This document shows positions 54,321-63,566 of a stretch of 64,000 nucleotides of DNA, piece after piece (positions within the stretch are counted from its first letter, which is position 1; each line of letters begins with the position of its first letter). Position numbers and translations under genes: made by a program. Below the pieces are notes generated by a model. That model was not told the origin of the DNA. It was given only the letters and a program-made list of their open reading frames with translations, and searched no databases. The stretch comes from Asterias amurensis (lineage: Eukaryota; Echinodermata; Asteroidea; Forcipulatida; Asteriidae), in the NCBI RefSeq assembly GCF_032118995.1, contig NC_092669.1:5641501-5705500 (forward strand). The letters run 5' to 3'.

Positions 54321-55408
54321 TTAAAGACACTGGACACTATTTAGCCTTGCTCAAGGCAGTCGCATTATTCGCTCCCAAAAGACACAGCTGTAAACCCACC
54401 CGCCATATACCCTGTGCATGTGTGCGATCACACCGAATGACCCACCCGTATACACACTGTCACATCGCACGAATACTGTTCACACTCGTACACCACTAAC
54501 CGCATGCGGAGGCCGTCAGGCCGACAGCCTTGTCGGGTCTGTATCTTCCCGTTTTAATGTGTTGTATTGAAAAAATTCCAATAGTGGACGAAATTGGGGG
54601 GGGGGGGGCTCTAGGAAATGCTAGTATGCAGCTCATGAATATGTATATCGTTCGTCAGACCTATCAGACAACACAGGATGTGAGGCAAATGAATTATTCA
54701 TTTTGACGTCCAATCACACACGCCTATCATGCTCGCTGAGCGTCCGTGGTGGTGGTGTGTGATGATGTAGACATGTCTCATCTTTCGCGGGCATTATGGT
54801 AATGAGCTGACCGTGGGAACTCTTCGCTTATTATAGTAATGAGGTCAGTGGCTTCAACACAGATCCTACAAGGCTGTCGGCCTGACGGCCTCCGCATGCG
54901 GATAGTGTACGGGGGCATCGTGTCGTGCGATGTTACGCACAGTGAATACGGGTGGGTTTTACGCACAGTGAATACGGCTGGGTTTTTATACAGCGGCGGT
55001 CTTTTTTCGGAGTGAATAATTCGACTGCCGTGAGCAAGGCTAGACACTATTGGTAATTGTCAAAGACCAGTCTCCTCACTTGGTGTATCTCAAGATATGC
55101 ACAAAATAACAAACCTGTGAAAATTTGAACTCAATTGGTCGCAGGTGCGAGATAACTATAAAAGAAAAACACCCTTGTCACACGAAGTTGTGTGCTTTCA
55201 GATGCTTGATTTCGAGACCTCAAAATCGAATTCTGAGGTTTTGAAATCAAATTCGTGGTAAAATTACTTCTTTCTCGAAAACTACGTCACTCCAGAGGGG
55301 GCCGTTTCTCACAATGTGTTATATTATCAATCTCTCCCCATTACTTGTTACCAATTAAGGTTTTATTCTAATTATTTTGAGAATTTACCAATAGTGTCCA
55401 CCCTTTAA
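54321..55408. mobile_element. MITE family 1 split by a nested insertion
   Basis: Left piece 54321-54341 (TTAAAGACACTGGACACTAT and T) and right piece 55043-55408, ending in TGTCCACCCTTTAA. Together they make one normal-sized family 1 copy once the 701-base insert is removed. Confidence 0.75.
54342..55042. mobile_element. 701-bp TIR element nested in the MITE, 9-bp target duplication
   Basis: Ends TAGCCTTGCTCAAGGCAGTC and its inverse (GACTGCCGTGAGCAAGGCTA). GACACTATT flanks both sides (54333-54341 and 55043-55051). A second inverted pair, 'catgcggaggccgtcaggcc', lies inside at 54503 and ~54880. Nine-base duplications are typical of Mutator-like elements; no transposase is present. Confidence 0.75.
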
Positions 55409-55857
55409 ATCATTAATCTCTTTCAACTTAATTTTGACTCAACCTGTATACATTAAGTTTTTAAATATCAATGTAATTGTATTACATCAGTTCATTTGAC
55501 ATAAACTAGTGTATTTCCAGAAGCAGCTTTCCAAAATTACAGAACTACATTGTAATGTATACTTATGTAAAAGACAGAAAAAAATAAACTAGCGGGAAAG
55601 CGCGTGGGGGGAAGGCCCAAAAAATAAGCCAGGTAGCTTGTGTAGCGGCTTGCCTTTACAAAACACAATGCATAAACAAAGGTACATGCTTAGGAAATTA
55701 CAAAGACTACAAAAAACAGACAAACGTACAGACAGACGAATAAACTACTGGAGATAACGACACTTACAAAATATGCAAAAACGTATAAATGAAAAGAACG
55801 GTATATGGAAACTCAATTACATAATATTTGGAAATAATGCATCTTTTTAAACATGAT
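55409..55857. other. Gene-free stretch
   Basis: AT-rich; nothing recognised. Confidence 0.35.
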
Positions 55858-55870
55858 TACATCTCTCTTA

Positions 55871-56217
55871 CTGAGTATACAGTGCTAACACACATCGGTG
55901 TAGGGGTAAAAACCAAAATTAATATTCTTTATCCCCGATGCAAATTTAACATCTCTTATATCGCTGCGGTACCCGCTGCCAAAACATAGGATTCGAACTG
56001 CCTCTAGCTACCGGGCAACCTAGGTAGTCTAGTTGGTAAGACACTGCTCTAGAATTGCAAGGGTCGTGGGTTCGAATCCCACCCGAGTAACATGCCTGTG
56101 ATATTTTGTTCAAAGGACTTGGGAAAGTACTGAGTATACAGTGCTAACACACATCGGTGTATGGGTAAAAACCAAAATTAATATTCTTTATCCCCGATAC
56201 AAATTTAACATCTCTTA
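55871..56217 (+). mobile_element. tRNA-derived SINE, dimer-like, 13-bp target duplication
   Basis: Flanked by TACATCTCTCTTA at 55858-55870 and 56218-56230. Contains the tail of one unit (GAGTATACAGTGCTAACACA and on) followed by a full unit with opposed B box GGATTCGAACTGCC, A box TAGTCTAGTTGG and B box GGTTCGAATCCC. It is the same family as 15391-15654. It lies just downstream of the BBOX-like gene. Confidence 0.8.
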
Positions 56218-56241
56218 TACATCTCTCTTATTTGTTTTTTC

Positions 56242-56643
56242 TTAAGGATTCGGGTACTTTTTCAAAAAGTCCAAAGATTTACATTCAACTATGTTTGAAG
56301 ATATTGATAGTGGAAAGCTTCCTTTCAAATATTACTAACTGAGGTGCTGTTGTTTTTCGAGAAGTGAGTAAAACAAGTCACACAATATTTCTCGTCTCAG
56401 TGAAACGAACATTATTTTTGCATGTAAAAACCTATTAAGCAGTTATGATATTATACCATAACAAACCATAACTGGTTAATTATTTTTGTGACATTGTTTT
56501 ACTCATTTCTCAAAAACTACAGCACCTCAGTAAGTAATATTTTACGTGAAGCTTTCTACTATCATTAACTTCAAACTGTGTAAGTTTAATGACAATCTGT
56601 GGACATTGGGTTTTGTGTAAGAAAAAGAACATAGAACCTTTAA
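56242..56643. mobile_element. TTAA-flanked MITE, family 4, abutting the BBOX-like stop codon
   Basis: TTAAGGATTCGGGTACTTTT at the left and AACCTTTAA at the right, with inverted 'aaactacagcacctcagtaa'-type blocks. The right TTAA (56640-56643) contains the TAA stop of the BBOX-like gene read on the minus strand, so the start of its 3' UTR is MITE sequence. Confidence 0.75.
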
Positions 56644-56809
56644 AGCCTTTTGTCTCCAAACAGATTCTCTCTGAGTACACGCAATGCAGATTTAGCTTCA
56701 TCCCAATCAAAGTAACCTCCTTCAAGATGTCTTGAACCACTCCCACTCGTCAACTTGAAGGCACTGCGACCATGCATTACACGGCCATTACTAAATGTCA
56801 TGATCTCAC
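56640..56809 (-). CDS. BBOX1: Gamma-butyrobetaine dioxygenase-like, exon 5 (last)
   Basis: Acceptor TTATTATAG at 56810, phase 1 entry. Encodes residues 343-398. It carries the second iron-binding His in GRVMHGRS (H355) and SRHLEGGYFDWDE, whose Arg (R369) is the expected 2-oxoglutarate-binding residue. Both match the end of the BBOX/TMLHE catalytic domain. The stop TAA lies inside a TTAA target site of a MITE. Confidence 0.9.
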
Positions 56810-57404
56810 CTATAATAACAAAAATAAAATTAATAACAATATTAATGGCAATCGATTTTTATATTGCGCTGTAATTCCCAGTTATTAAGCACTCATCTTT
56901 AATTTGAATGCAAAGAAGTTGAAATTCGTTGCACATAAATGAACAAGAAAACTCAAACTAGCAGCAAAATCATGTTCGCTTCGGTGAGTCCTAATATTTG
57001 AATGCATCAATTGTAAATAGGTAGTAGAAATTCAACTTAGGAATGGTCAAAGTGAAGTCTTGAATACCTATAAATGAAATAGAATGACTGTCGCGGATCT
57101 GAACGAGAAAAAATGCAATCATGTGTGCACGAAAATAAAATTTAATGCATTAAGAGCTAAAAAGAAACCCTAGTTTGAGAGGATTAGGGGAAAATGCGTG
57201 AATTTGAACGCATGTTAATGAAATTGAATGATTTTTTGTTGAAATTGGCCGGGAAAACCTATTATATAATAATAGAAATATCGAAGTCTTATAATATAGC
57301 GCACGTATCTACCACACAAGGTACTCGAGGCGCTGAGTTTATACAAACTTTCAGAAAGATAGGTTATAGCAGTGATGAATTCTAAGACCCAATTATTTAG
57401 CACC

Positions 57405-57643
57405 TTATAAGGGTTTACAAGGTCCTAGGCGCATACAGCAGCCACAGCCAGGAACACCGGGGCGAACCCCTTCTCTTTTCGATAAGTGCACTTGGTTATT
57501 TTACATGCGTTACACAACACATGGGACCAACGGTCTTACGTCCCATCCGAAGGACGAAGCAATGGTTAAGTGTCTTGCTTAAGGATACAAGTGTCACGGC
57601 TGGGGATTCGAACCCACACTATGCTTTGGAGCACAACAGCTGA
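57405..57643 (-). mobile_element. tRNA-Ser-type SINE
   Basis: On the minus strand a B box GGGTTCGAATCCCC precedes 'gccgtgacacttgtatcctt' and 'gtcccatgtgttgtgtaacg'. This arrangement is common to SINEs of marine invertebrates. It lies in intron 4 of the BBOX-like gene. Confidence 0.55.
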
Positions 57644-57929
57644 TATATTTTTTTATAATACCACGTTATTTTTAAGTGAAATATTTCTAAAAATGCTTTT
57701 TACTGTAGGAAAGCTGCTGGTATAGGCTTCTAACTCAAAGTATTATTGACGTCAATAGTTTTAGGAGTGATTACAAAACTATTAATTGTCCCAATAACAA
57801 AACAGTTGAAACAGTTAAACCATTACATGAATAAAAAATAGCACAGAGCCACAAATAATAGAAAACATGATACGAGGCTAGGTCATGGAAAGAAAACAGG
57901 GCACAGTTTCATGGCTCTTGTACCGTAAG

Positions 57930-58260
57930 CAAATAATCGGCGCTTACGGAAGCAGGGAATGATAATTATGCTTACGTCAAGCGTATTTTAAATTACGGGT
58001 TAGCGGTGATTTGTGTTGGTGTGCGTGCGTACTCAAGGCACTAGGCATTCTACGCTTACACAGCTAGCGCATCAATGGGAGACTTTTGGGACGCTTGGTG
58101 GCAGCAGACCTACCAGGTAAAATCCATTATTCTCGGCAATGTGCGCATGCTCAGAACTACGTAAACAATGGAATTTTACCTGGTAAGTCTGCTGCCAGCG
58201 TTCCAAAGTCTCACATTGTGATCGTAAGCGCAGAATTCAGTGGTAAGCAGAGCAGTGAAA
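57930..58260. repeat. GCGCTTACG-type repeat with an inserted hairpin
   Basis: Flanks share 'ggcgcttacggaagcagggaa' and 'gatcgtaagcgcagaattca' with 47370-48010. Inside, 'ggcagcagacctaccaggta' (58099) pairs with 'tacctggtaagtctgctgcc' (58177) across a ~60-base middle. Confidence 0.55.
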
Positions 58261-58327
58261 TTTGGCCCCGGTCATCTGGAAGCTCTTTGCTTGAGAAGGA
58301 ACAATAAATGATAAAATACTTGATTAC

Positions 58328-58494
58328 CTGGGTCCATGCGGTGGGAAAAGACGTTTTCTGGTCGATACATGACGCTGTTGAACACCTTTATAGCCTTGTA
58401 GAGGTTCTTGACTTGATCTACGGGTAGAGATAGCTCAGTTGATCGACAGTGATCACTGTAATTTATGCACATGAAGTTACCATGTCGGTCATAT
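58328..58494 (-). CDS. BBOX1: Gamma-butyrobetaine dioxygenase-like, exon 4
   Basis: Acceptor GTGTATAG at 58495 and donor CCAG|GTAATC. Enters in phase 2 and leaves in phase 1, encoding residues 287-343 with RHGNFMCINYSDHCRSTELS and YKAIKVFNSVMYRPENVF. These are the middle strands of the double-stranded beta-helix in the BBOX family. It ends HRMDPG, before the iron-binding exon. Confidence 0.88.
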
Positions 58495-58534
58495 CTATAC
58501 ACGAGAACAAAAACAAAAAACATAAAAAAAAATC

Positions 58535-58745
58535 GTTCTTTATCCCCGATGCAAGATTAACATCTATTAAATCTTTGCGGTACTCGATGCTTAAAACATA
58601 GGATTCGAACTGCAATATCAGTGGTCTAGTTTGTAAGACACTGCTCTAGAATTGCAAGGGTCGTAGGTTCGAAGTAACGCTAATGCACACATCGATGCAA
58701 TGGTAAAAGCCACAATTAATATTCGTTAAAAAATCATCTATTACA
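58535..58745 (+). repeat. Decayed tRNA-derived SINE
   Basis: Shares 'tctttatccccgatgcaaga', 'cataggattcgaactgc' and 'gacactgctctagaattgca' with 55871-56217, with deletions; the B box is damaged (GTAGGTTCGAAGTAAC). Confidence 0.6.
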
Positions 58746-59151
58746 ATCTAATAATATCTGGGTCAATGTTTTTTTTTTACCCGAACAGGGTCCAGTTGGA
58801 AGAAAACCGGACCCATGGCTGATTCGTAATCGGGTCAAAACACGACAACTGAATCAATTTCGAAATTGGCAAAAATCAATGGCCTGTCCCAGGGAATTCT
58901 GTCCGCCGAAGATTAGGTCCCCCATATGGGAAATTAACATGGGCTGGAGGAGGACTCAAAAGAGGGCGCTATCAGAAGAAGTTTACACACAATTCGCCAT
59001 TATTATGCCGTTTGCATGGTTGACGTAAGAGTTGGGAGGAGTTGGTCTGAAGCTATGAGCTTCTGCTGAGGAATTATTTTATGACTTGACAACAATATTT
59101 CAGAATTACAAGCGAACGAGATCGTCCATATCTATCAAAAACCGCAACAGC

Positions 59152-59517
59152 TAAAGGTACTTGACACGTTTGGTAATTGTCAAAGACCAGTATGCTAACC
59201 CAACATATGCAAAAATAACAGACCCGTGAAAATTTGTACTCAATTGTTTATCAAATTTGCAAGAGAATAATGAAATACAAAATACCCTTGTTGCATTATA
59301 CTTTGTGTGCTTTCAGATAAATATAATAAAAGGCTTCAGCTGAATACTTTTATTATTTGAGTTGTACTGAGAAATAATTATATACATCTTTCTAATACTT
59401 CAGAGGGATACGTTTCTCACAATGCTTTATACTTTCAACAGCGCTCCATTGCTCGTTACGAATCATTTATGCTAATCGTTATTTGGAGTAATTACCAATA
59501 GTGTCCAGTCCCTTTAA
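59152..59517. mobile_element. MITE family 2/family 1 hybrid
   Basis: The left end has the family 2 'acacgtttggtaattgtcaa'. The right end has the family 1 'accaatagtgtccagtccctttaa'. The interior is common to both families. It lies in intron 3 of the BBOX-like gene and its right end is part of the triplicated unit. Confidence 0.6.
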
Positions 59518-59859
59518 TGGTGAAATTATTGTCTTACTGGATCATGGGCCGTCTACTTTTCGGATGGTATATGAGGTGGTCATCTCCAGCGTCAATCATT
59601 TATGCTAATCGTTATTTGGAGTAATTACCAATAGTGTCCAGACCCTTTAATGGTGAAATTATTGTCTTACTGAGTCATGGGACGTCTACTTTTCGGATGG
59701 TATCTGAGGTGGTAATCTCCTGCGTCAATCATTTATGCTAATCGTTATTCGGAATAATTACCAATAGTGTCCAGTCCCTTTAATGGTGAAATGATTATCT
59801 TACTGAATCATGGGACGTCTACTTTTCAGATGGTATCTGAGGTGGTCATCCCCTGCGTC
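59461..59859 (-). repeat. 133-bp tandem triplication covering an exon end and splice donor
   Basis: Units are 59461-59593, 59594-59726 and 59727-59859, all exactly 133 bases. Each contains a MITE right end, ~30 bases of intron, a CAGTAAGA donor and about 19 codons of exon 3 of the BBOX-like gene (read on the minus strand). Only the rightmost unit continues into the rest of the exon. The other two are diverged by a few bases and lie in the intron. Confidence 0.88.
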
Positions 59860-60000
59860 TCTGAAATCAATCTGCGTCGTGCGTAATATTTGATACTCCT
59901 CGGGATAATCTCGTTTCAACTGCTCTGCAATATTGACGCCATCTACGAACTGGTTCTCACCGCCTTCACCCGCCTGCTCAATACAATGCAGCATTTGAAT
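59804..60000 (-). CDS. BBOX1: Gamma-butyrobetaine dioxygenase-like, exon 3
   Basis: Acceptor TTATTTTAG at 60001 and donor ATTCA|GTAAGA. Enters in phase 0 and leaves in phase 2, encoding residues 222-286, starting IQMLHCIEQAGEGGENQFVD. The LHCI...GG...VDG pattern and YPEEYQILRTTQIDFRDAG fit the BBOX/TMLHE fold. Reading past the donor gives a stop at once (CAG TAA). The last ~56 bases and the donor are repeated twice downstream. Confidence 0.9.
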
Positions 60001-60138
60001 CTAAAATAATGAGAAATATTGGACTGAGTTCAAAGCAAGTCTAAATGAAGTCATCAGTATCACCATGGACACGGAGGAGAACAAATTATTTGTTTTTTCC
60101 TCGATGGTATTACGAATAACTAGTACCCAAGTTCTTAG

Positions 60139-60235
60139 GGTCTCATTGCCGAGTGGTGTGGAGCATCATATTGAAGTTCTGGTGGTTTTGTTCTCGGGGT
60201 GTGGGTTCGAATCCTGGTCATGGGTAAAGTGAGTA
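60139..60235 (+). repeat. tRNA-Ser-type SINE head fragment
   Basis: A-box-like TTGCCGAGTGGT and B box GGGTTCGAATCCTGG with spacing like a class II tRNA, but no closed acceptor stem. Related to 57405-57643. Confidence 0.5.
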
Positions 60236-60576
60236 ATATATTTGCCTCTTGCTTGACACCCCGTTTACACAGAACTAGTTTGGTGTGACTCAGGCCTAAC
60301 GAAGACCTTGCCGACCACCCCGATCTCAAAAAGTTATCAAGTCGGGGCGCTATGTTGCCGTCAAAATCCAGTGATACCCCGTTCAAACATAGACGTAGTC
60401 TTGGTTCCAAGACCATTGGTATTGAGCGGTCACACACAACCAACCAACGTTCCGATCTATGCACGGCAAACTGTACATGCTTGTAATGAATGAACATAGA
60501 GGGCGCTGTGACTAGCGTTCCCCCCCCCACGACATTATCCGGATGGGATCAGGGAATCAGAAATACACAGCACCTT
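60236..60576. other. Gene-free intronic stretch
   Basis: Contains 'accccgttcaaacatagacg', whose complement-like partner lies at ~60630, suggesting a decayed inverted-repeat element. No gene. Confidence 0.35.
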
Positions 60577-60852
60577 CAGAACGTTGGTTGTGTGTGACCG
60601 CGCGACACCAATGTTCTTGAAACCAAGCCTAACATAGACGCCGCTTCCACTTATAAGATGAAAAAGTGGCCGTGTTGTTGTATAACCAGCTTACCTAGAA
60701 AGTGTTGTCTAACTAGAACGTTGGTTGTGTGTGACCGCGCGACACCAATGTTCTTGAAACCAAGACTAACATAGACGCCGCTTCCACTTATAAGATGAAA
60801 AAGTGGCCGAGTTGTATAAACAAGCCTACCTAGAAAGTGTTGTCTAACTAGA
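60577..60852 (+). repeat. ~139-bp tandem duplication
   Basis: 'agaacgttggttgtgtgtga' through 'gaaagtgttgtctaactaga' occurs twice in succession with a handful of differences. Confidence 0.8.
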
Positions 60853-61033
60853 AGTTCTAAGAATACGAGTCATACTGCCTAAAGTGTCAAAAACCATTTC
60901 CATCGGGCCTGTCTGATGATTGTTTTTGTTAATATTTTATTTTATTTATTTATTTAAATAAAATAACTTTTAAAGGCTTTCCTTTCACCTGTTCTTGTTG
61001 TGATTGCTAACAGTACCATTATGATGGAATGTT

Positions 61034-61422
61034 TTAAAAACATTGGACACTATTGGTAATTGTCAAAGACCAGTCTTCTAAACTCACTTGATGTATCTCA
61101 ACATATGCACACAACAACAAACCTGTGAAAATTTGAGCACAATTGGTCGTCGAAGTTGCGAGATAATAATGAACGAAAAAACACCCTTGTCACACGAAGT
61201 TGTGTGCTTTCAGATGCTTGATTTCGAGACCTCGAAATCTAATTCTGAGGTATCGAAATCAAAGTCGTGGAAAATTACTTCTTTCTCGAAAACTACGTTA
61301 CTTCAGAGGGAGCCGTTTCTCACAATGTGTTATATTATCGACAGCTCCCCATTACTCGTTACCAAGTAAGGTTTTACGCTAATAAATGCTGAGTAATTAC
61401 CAATTGTGTCCACTGCCTTTAC
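61034..61422. mobile_element. MITE family 1 (nearly complete)
   Basis: TTAAAAACATTGGACACTAT at the left and AATTGTGTCCACTGCCTTTA at the right, with the 'gagacctcgaaatctaattc' centre and 'cacacgaagttgtgtgcttt'. It lies in intron 2 of the BBOX-like gene. Confidence 0.7.
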
Positions 61423-61538
61423 GTAACAGCACTTTCTCCCTTAAATGTAAAACTGTTTCATTAGGGATGAAGGTGATGAATAGTTCAAACGGGAGTATTT
61501 CGCTGTTAAAAATCAAAGAAAAATCATTTAAAACTTAC

Positions 61539-61644
61539 ACCGGGTATGTATTCATAGAAGAGCTGATCGATGTGGAGTCCCAGAGATTTAGGTGTGAAAG
61601 CAACACTGCTAGCGTCAAGTTTGCTGAACACCTGGAACGTATCT
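61539..61644 (-). CDS. BBOX1: Gamma-butyrobetaine dioxygenase-like, exon 2
   Basis: Acceptor ACAAAACTAG at 61645 and donor CCCGGT|GTAAGT. Enters in phase 2 and leaves in phase 0, encoding residues 186-221: DTFQVFSKLDASSVAFTPKS then LGLHIDQLFYEYIPG. H210 and D212 form the HXD iron-binding pair of 2-oxoglutarate dioxygenases (the family usually has HTD). It lacks an ATG and is too short to stand out as an open frame. Confidence 0.88.
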
Positions 61645-61692
61645 CTAGTTTTGTTTTGAAGAAGAAAACAAATGCTGGCAAATAATATTTAT

Positions 61693-62195
61693 TCATAAAT
61701 AACCCCAGACAGTTTCGCTATATCTATTGGTGGAGAGCGTGTCACGTGGGGGTGTTTAAACGGTTTATAATGACCAGCTGGAGCTGTTTAAAACCGGTTG
61801 TTTTCGGATAGCATTGTGCGGGTTAGCGCACAACCTTGTTCCCCGGGGTGATTGATATCGCCGCGCCAGTAGCCCATGGATACGAGGATGCATTATACGC
61901 GCACGAGTGCATATCCGAAAAAAGTCTCATTATGCACCACTAGTACAGAGCTCAGACGTCAGAAAACAGATAAGTTTTTACAGAGTTTCCTACTTTATTA
62001 CGCCTTTTAACCAAAACGGAATTTACGAATGGGAATAAAAGAGTAGTGACTTGTTCTTAAACGGCCGTTTTAAACCTTGCAGGGTCGTGGCCGTGCGATA
62101 AAGGCCCGAGCCGAAGGCGAGGGCTATTATCGCACGGCCACGACCCTGCCGGTTTTAAACGGCCGTTTAAGACCTCGTCACTACCCTTTTATTTC
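61693..62195. mobile_element. Hairpin-ended repeat, family 5
   Basis: 'ttcataaataaccccagaca' and 'agcgtgtcacgtgggggtgt' match 50463 onward. It ends in a very strong hairpin: 'gcagggtcgtggccgtgcga' at 62080 pairs perfectly with its inverse ending near 62150, flanked by inverted 'aacggccgttttaaa' words. It lies in intron 1 of the BBOX-like gene. Confidence 0.65.
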
Positions 62196-62520
62196 CTTGG
62201 CAAAAGCCGTTGGCGGGGGGGGGGGAGTCAGGTCTCAGAATTTGGTTCTTTGCTTTGGGTTTTTTCAAAAATTGTATCTTGGAGGGAGTGTTGGTAAATA
62301 TTATTGGAATCTTTAAGCGTCAAGATAAAGTCGGGGCCATGCCTTTAACAGCTTAGATATTAAGGAGATTCTTGTTTACTTTCTTGCTAAAACGACTTTT
62401 AAAAAAACAGCATGTAAGGAAGTTATTTGAACAAACAAGCTATTTTGTAAACTAAAAACAAAAATGCAGTAATTTTTTAAAGAATATCCCTGGTTCTAGA
62501 ACAACTTTTCTTGAAACAAT
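62196..62520. other. Gene-free intronic stretch
   Basis: Has a G run (62215-62226); nothing else seen. Confidence 0.35.
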
Positions 62521-62569
62521 GTTCTTGTGCAAACAACTAAGAGAACAATCTGTTCTCGAGAAACAGGAG

Positions 62570-62935
62570 AGCAAAAAAAGTGGATTGTCCGAACCAAAAC
62601 GTTCAATCTGCATTTTGTGTTGCGGAAACCAGAAAAGCTGATGTCCACTTTTGACCCACGTGTGAGAACACGTCCAATCTGCTTTTCGGCTAACTTAAGA
62701 GTAAAAAAAGTGGATTAAACTAAAACGTTCAATCCACACTTCTGCTTTCAGAAAACCCCAAAAGCAGATGTACACTTTTGGACTGTCAGTGTAGTAACTA
62801 AGTAAAATTGGCTTATCTGAAATCAGTCAAGGAGGCAGAAAAGCAAATAGGTGGAAACATGCATCGGGAAACAACGTTCAACCTGCTTCTCTGCAGTTCT
62901 GATAGCAGACAAGAAGATGTCCACTTTTAAACATC
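62570..62935 (+). repeat. Degenerate tandem repeat, about three units of ~130 bp
   Basis: 'aaacgttcaatctgca', 'cagaaaagctgatgtccact' and 'aaaaaaagtggatt' words recur at roughly 62590, 62725 and 62870 with strong divergence. Confidence 0.5.
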
Positions 62936-63009
62936 CATGGGGGTTGGGTCCCAGCGTATTTTGCACTAGTTATGTATCTACACATCCATATCATCAATTA
63001 TCGACTTAC

Positions 63010-63566
63010 CCATATACCGTGGTTCGGAGGTAAGCAACCCTCTTGGCAAGCTGCCCAACAGCTCCAACCTTCAACGGAGCCCCTTGCACCATAGCCATCC
63101 CTTTACTACCCAGTACACTCAGCCAGTTATACAACTCGGTGTCGCTTGTTACAATCTTGTTGAAGTCGAATTTCTCCACATCTGTGTCCATCTCTGCTCC
63201 CCATATCGCCAGTTTCTGTCCGTCCACGAAGTCCTTTTCGGTCTCCGAGAAGCGCTGACGATTCAGCCATTCTGCCAGGAAGTCACTGCGATGGCCCCCG
63301 GGCCAGATGATTCTGAACCCGGCACCACCATCGGTGATATCGTCGGATTGGGGAATAATCTCTGGGTCCAGATCTGCGATATGGGATGTACGCTGCCAGG
63401 CGGAAGGTTGGTAACAAGCCGAGCAGCGACAGTTGTCTTTCAGCCATACGTACGGGTATTGACCTATGTAGCCATTGTCGAATGACAGCTTGTACCACCC
63501 TTCATTATCTTGTCTTTCTCTTGAGATCAGCTTTGTATCATCAGTTGTGTTCTCGTTGGGAGCCAT
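63010..63566 (-). CDS. BBOX1: Gamma-butyrobetaine dioxygenase-like, exon 1 (start)
   Basis: The enzyme hydroxylates gamma-butyrobetaine to L-carnitine using Fe(II), O2 and 2-oxoglutarate. ATG 63566 (AATGGCTCC) opens residues 1-185. It holds the N-terminal zinc-binding domain: YVWLKDNCRCSACYQP gives C46, C48 and C51, and H92 in WPGGHRSDF supplies the fourth ligand. The exon ends YLRTTVYG at donor TATGG|GTAAGT in phase 2. The five exons total 1,197 bases, or 398 residues, close to the ~387 of vertebrate BBOX1. No mitochondrial presequence is obvious, favouring BBOX over the mitochondrial paralogue TMLHE. Echinoderm paralogues could differ in substrate. Confidence 0.9.

Noticed and set aside
63084..63485. 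133-codon plus-strand frame opposite BBOX exon 1
   Set aside because: Shadow of the real minus-strand exon, which has zinc-binding and family motifs.
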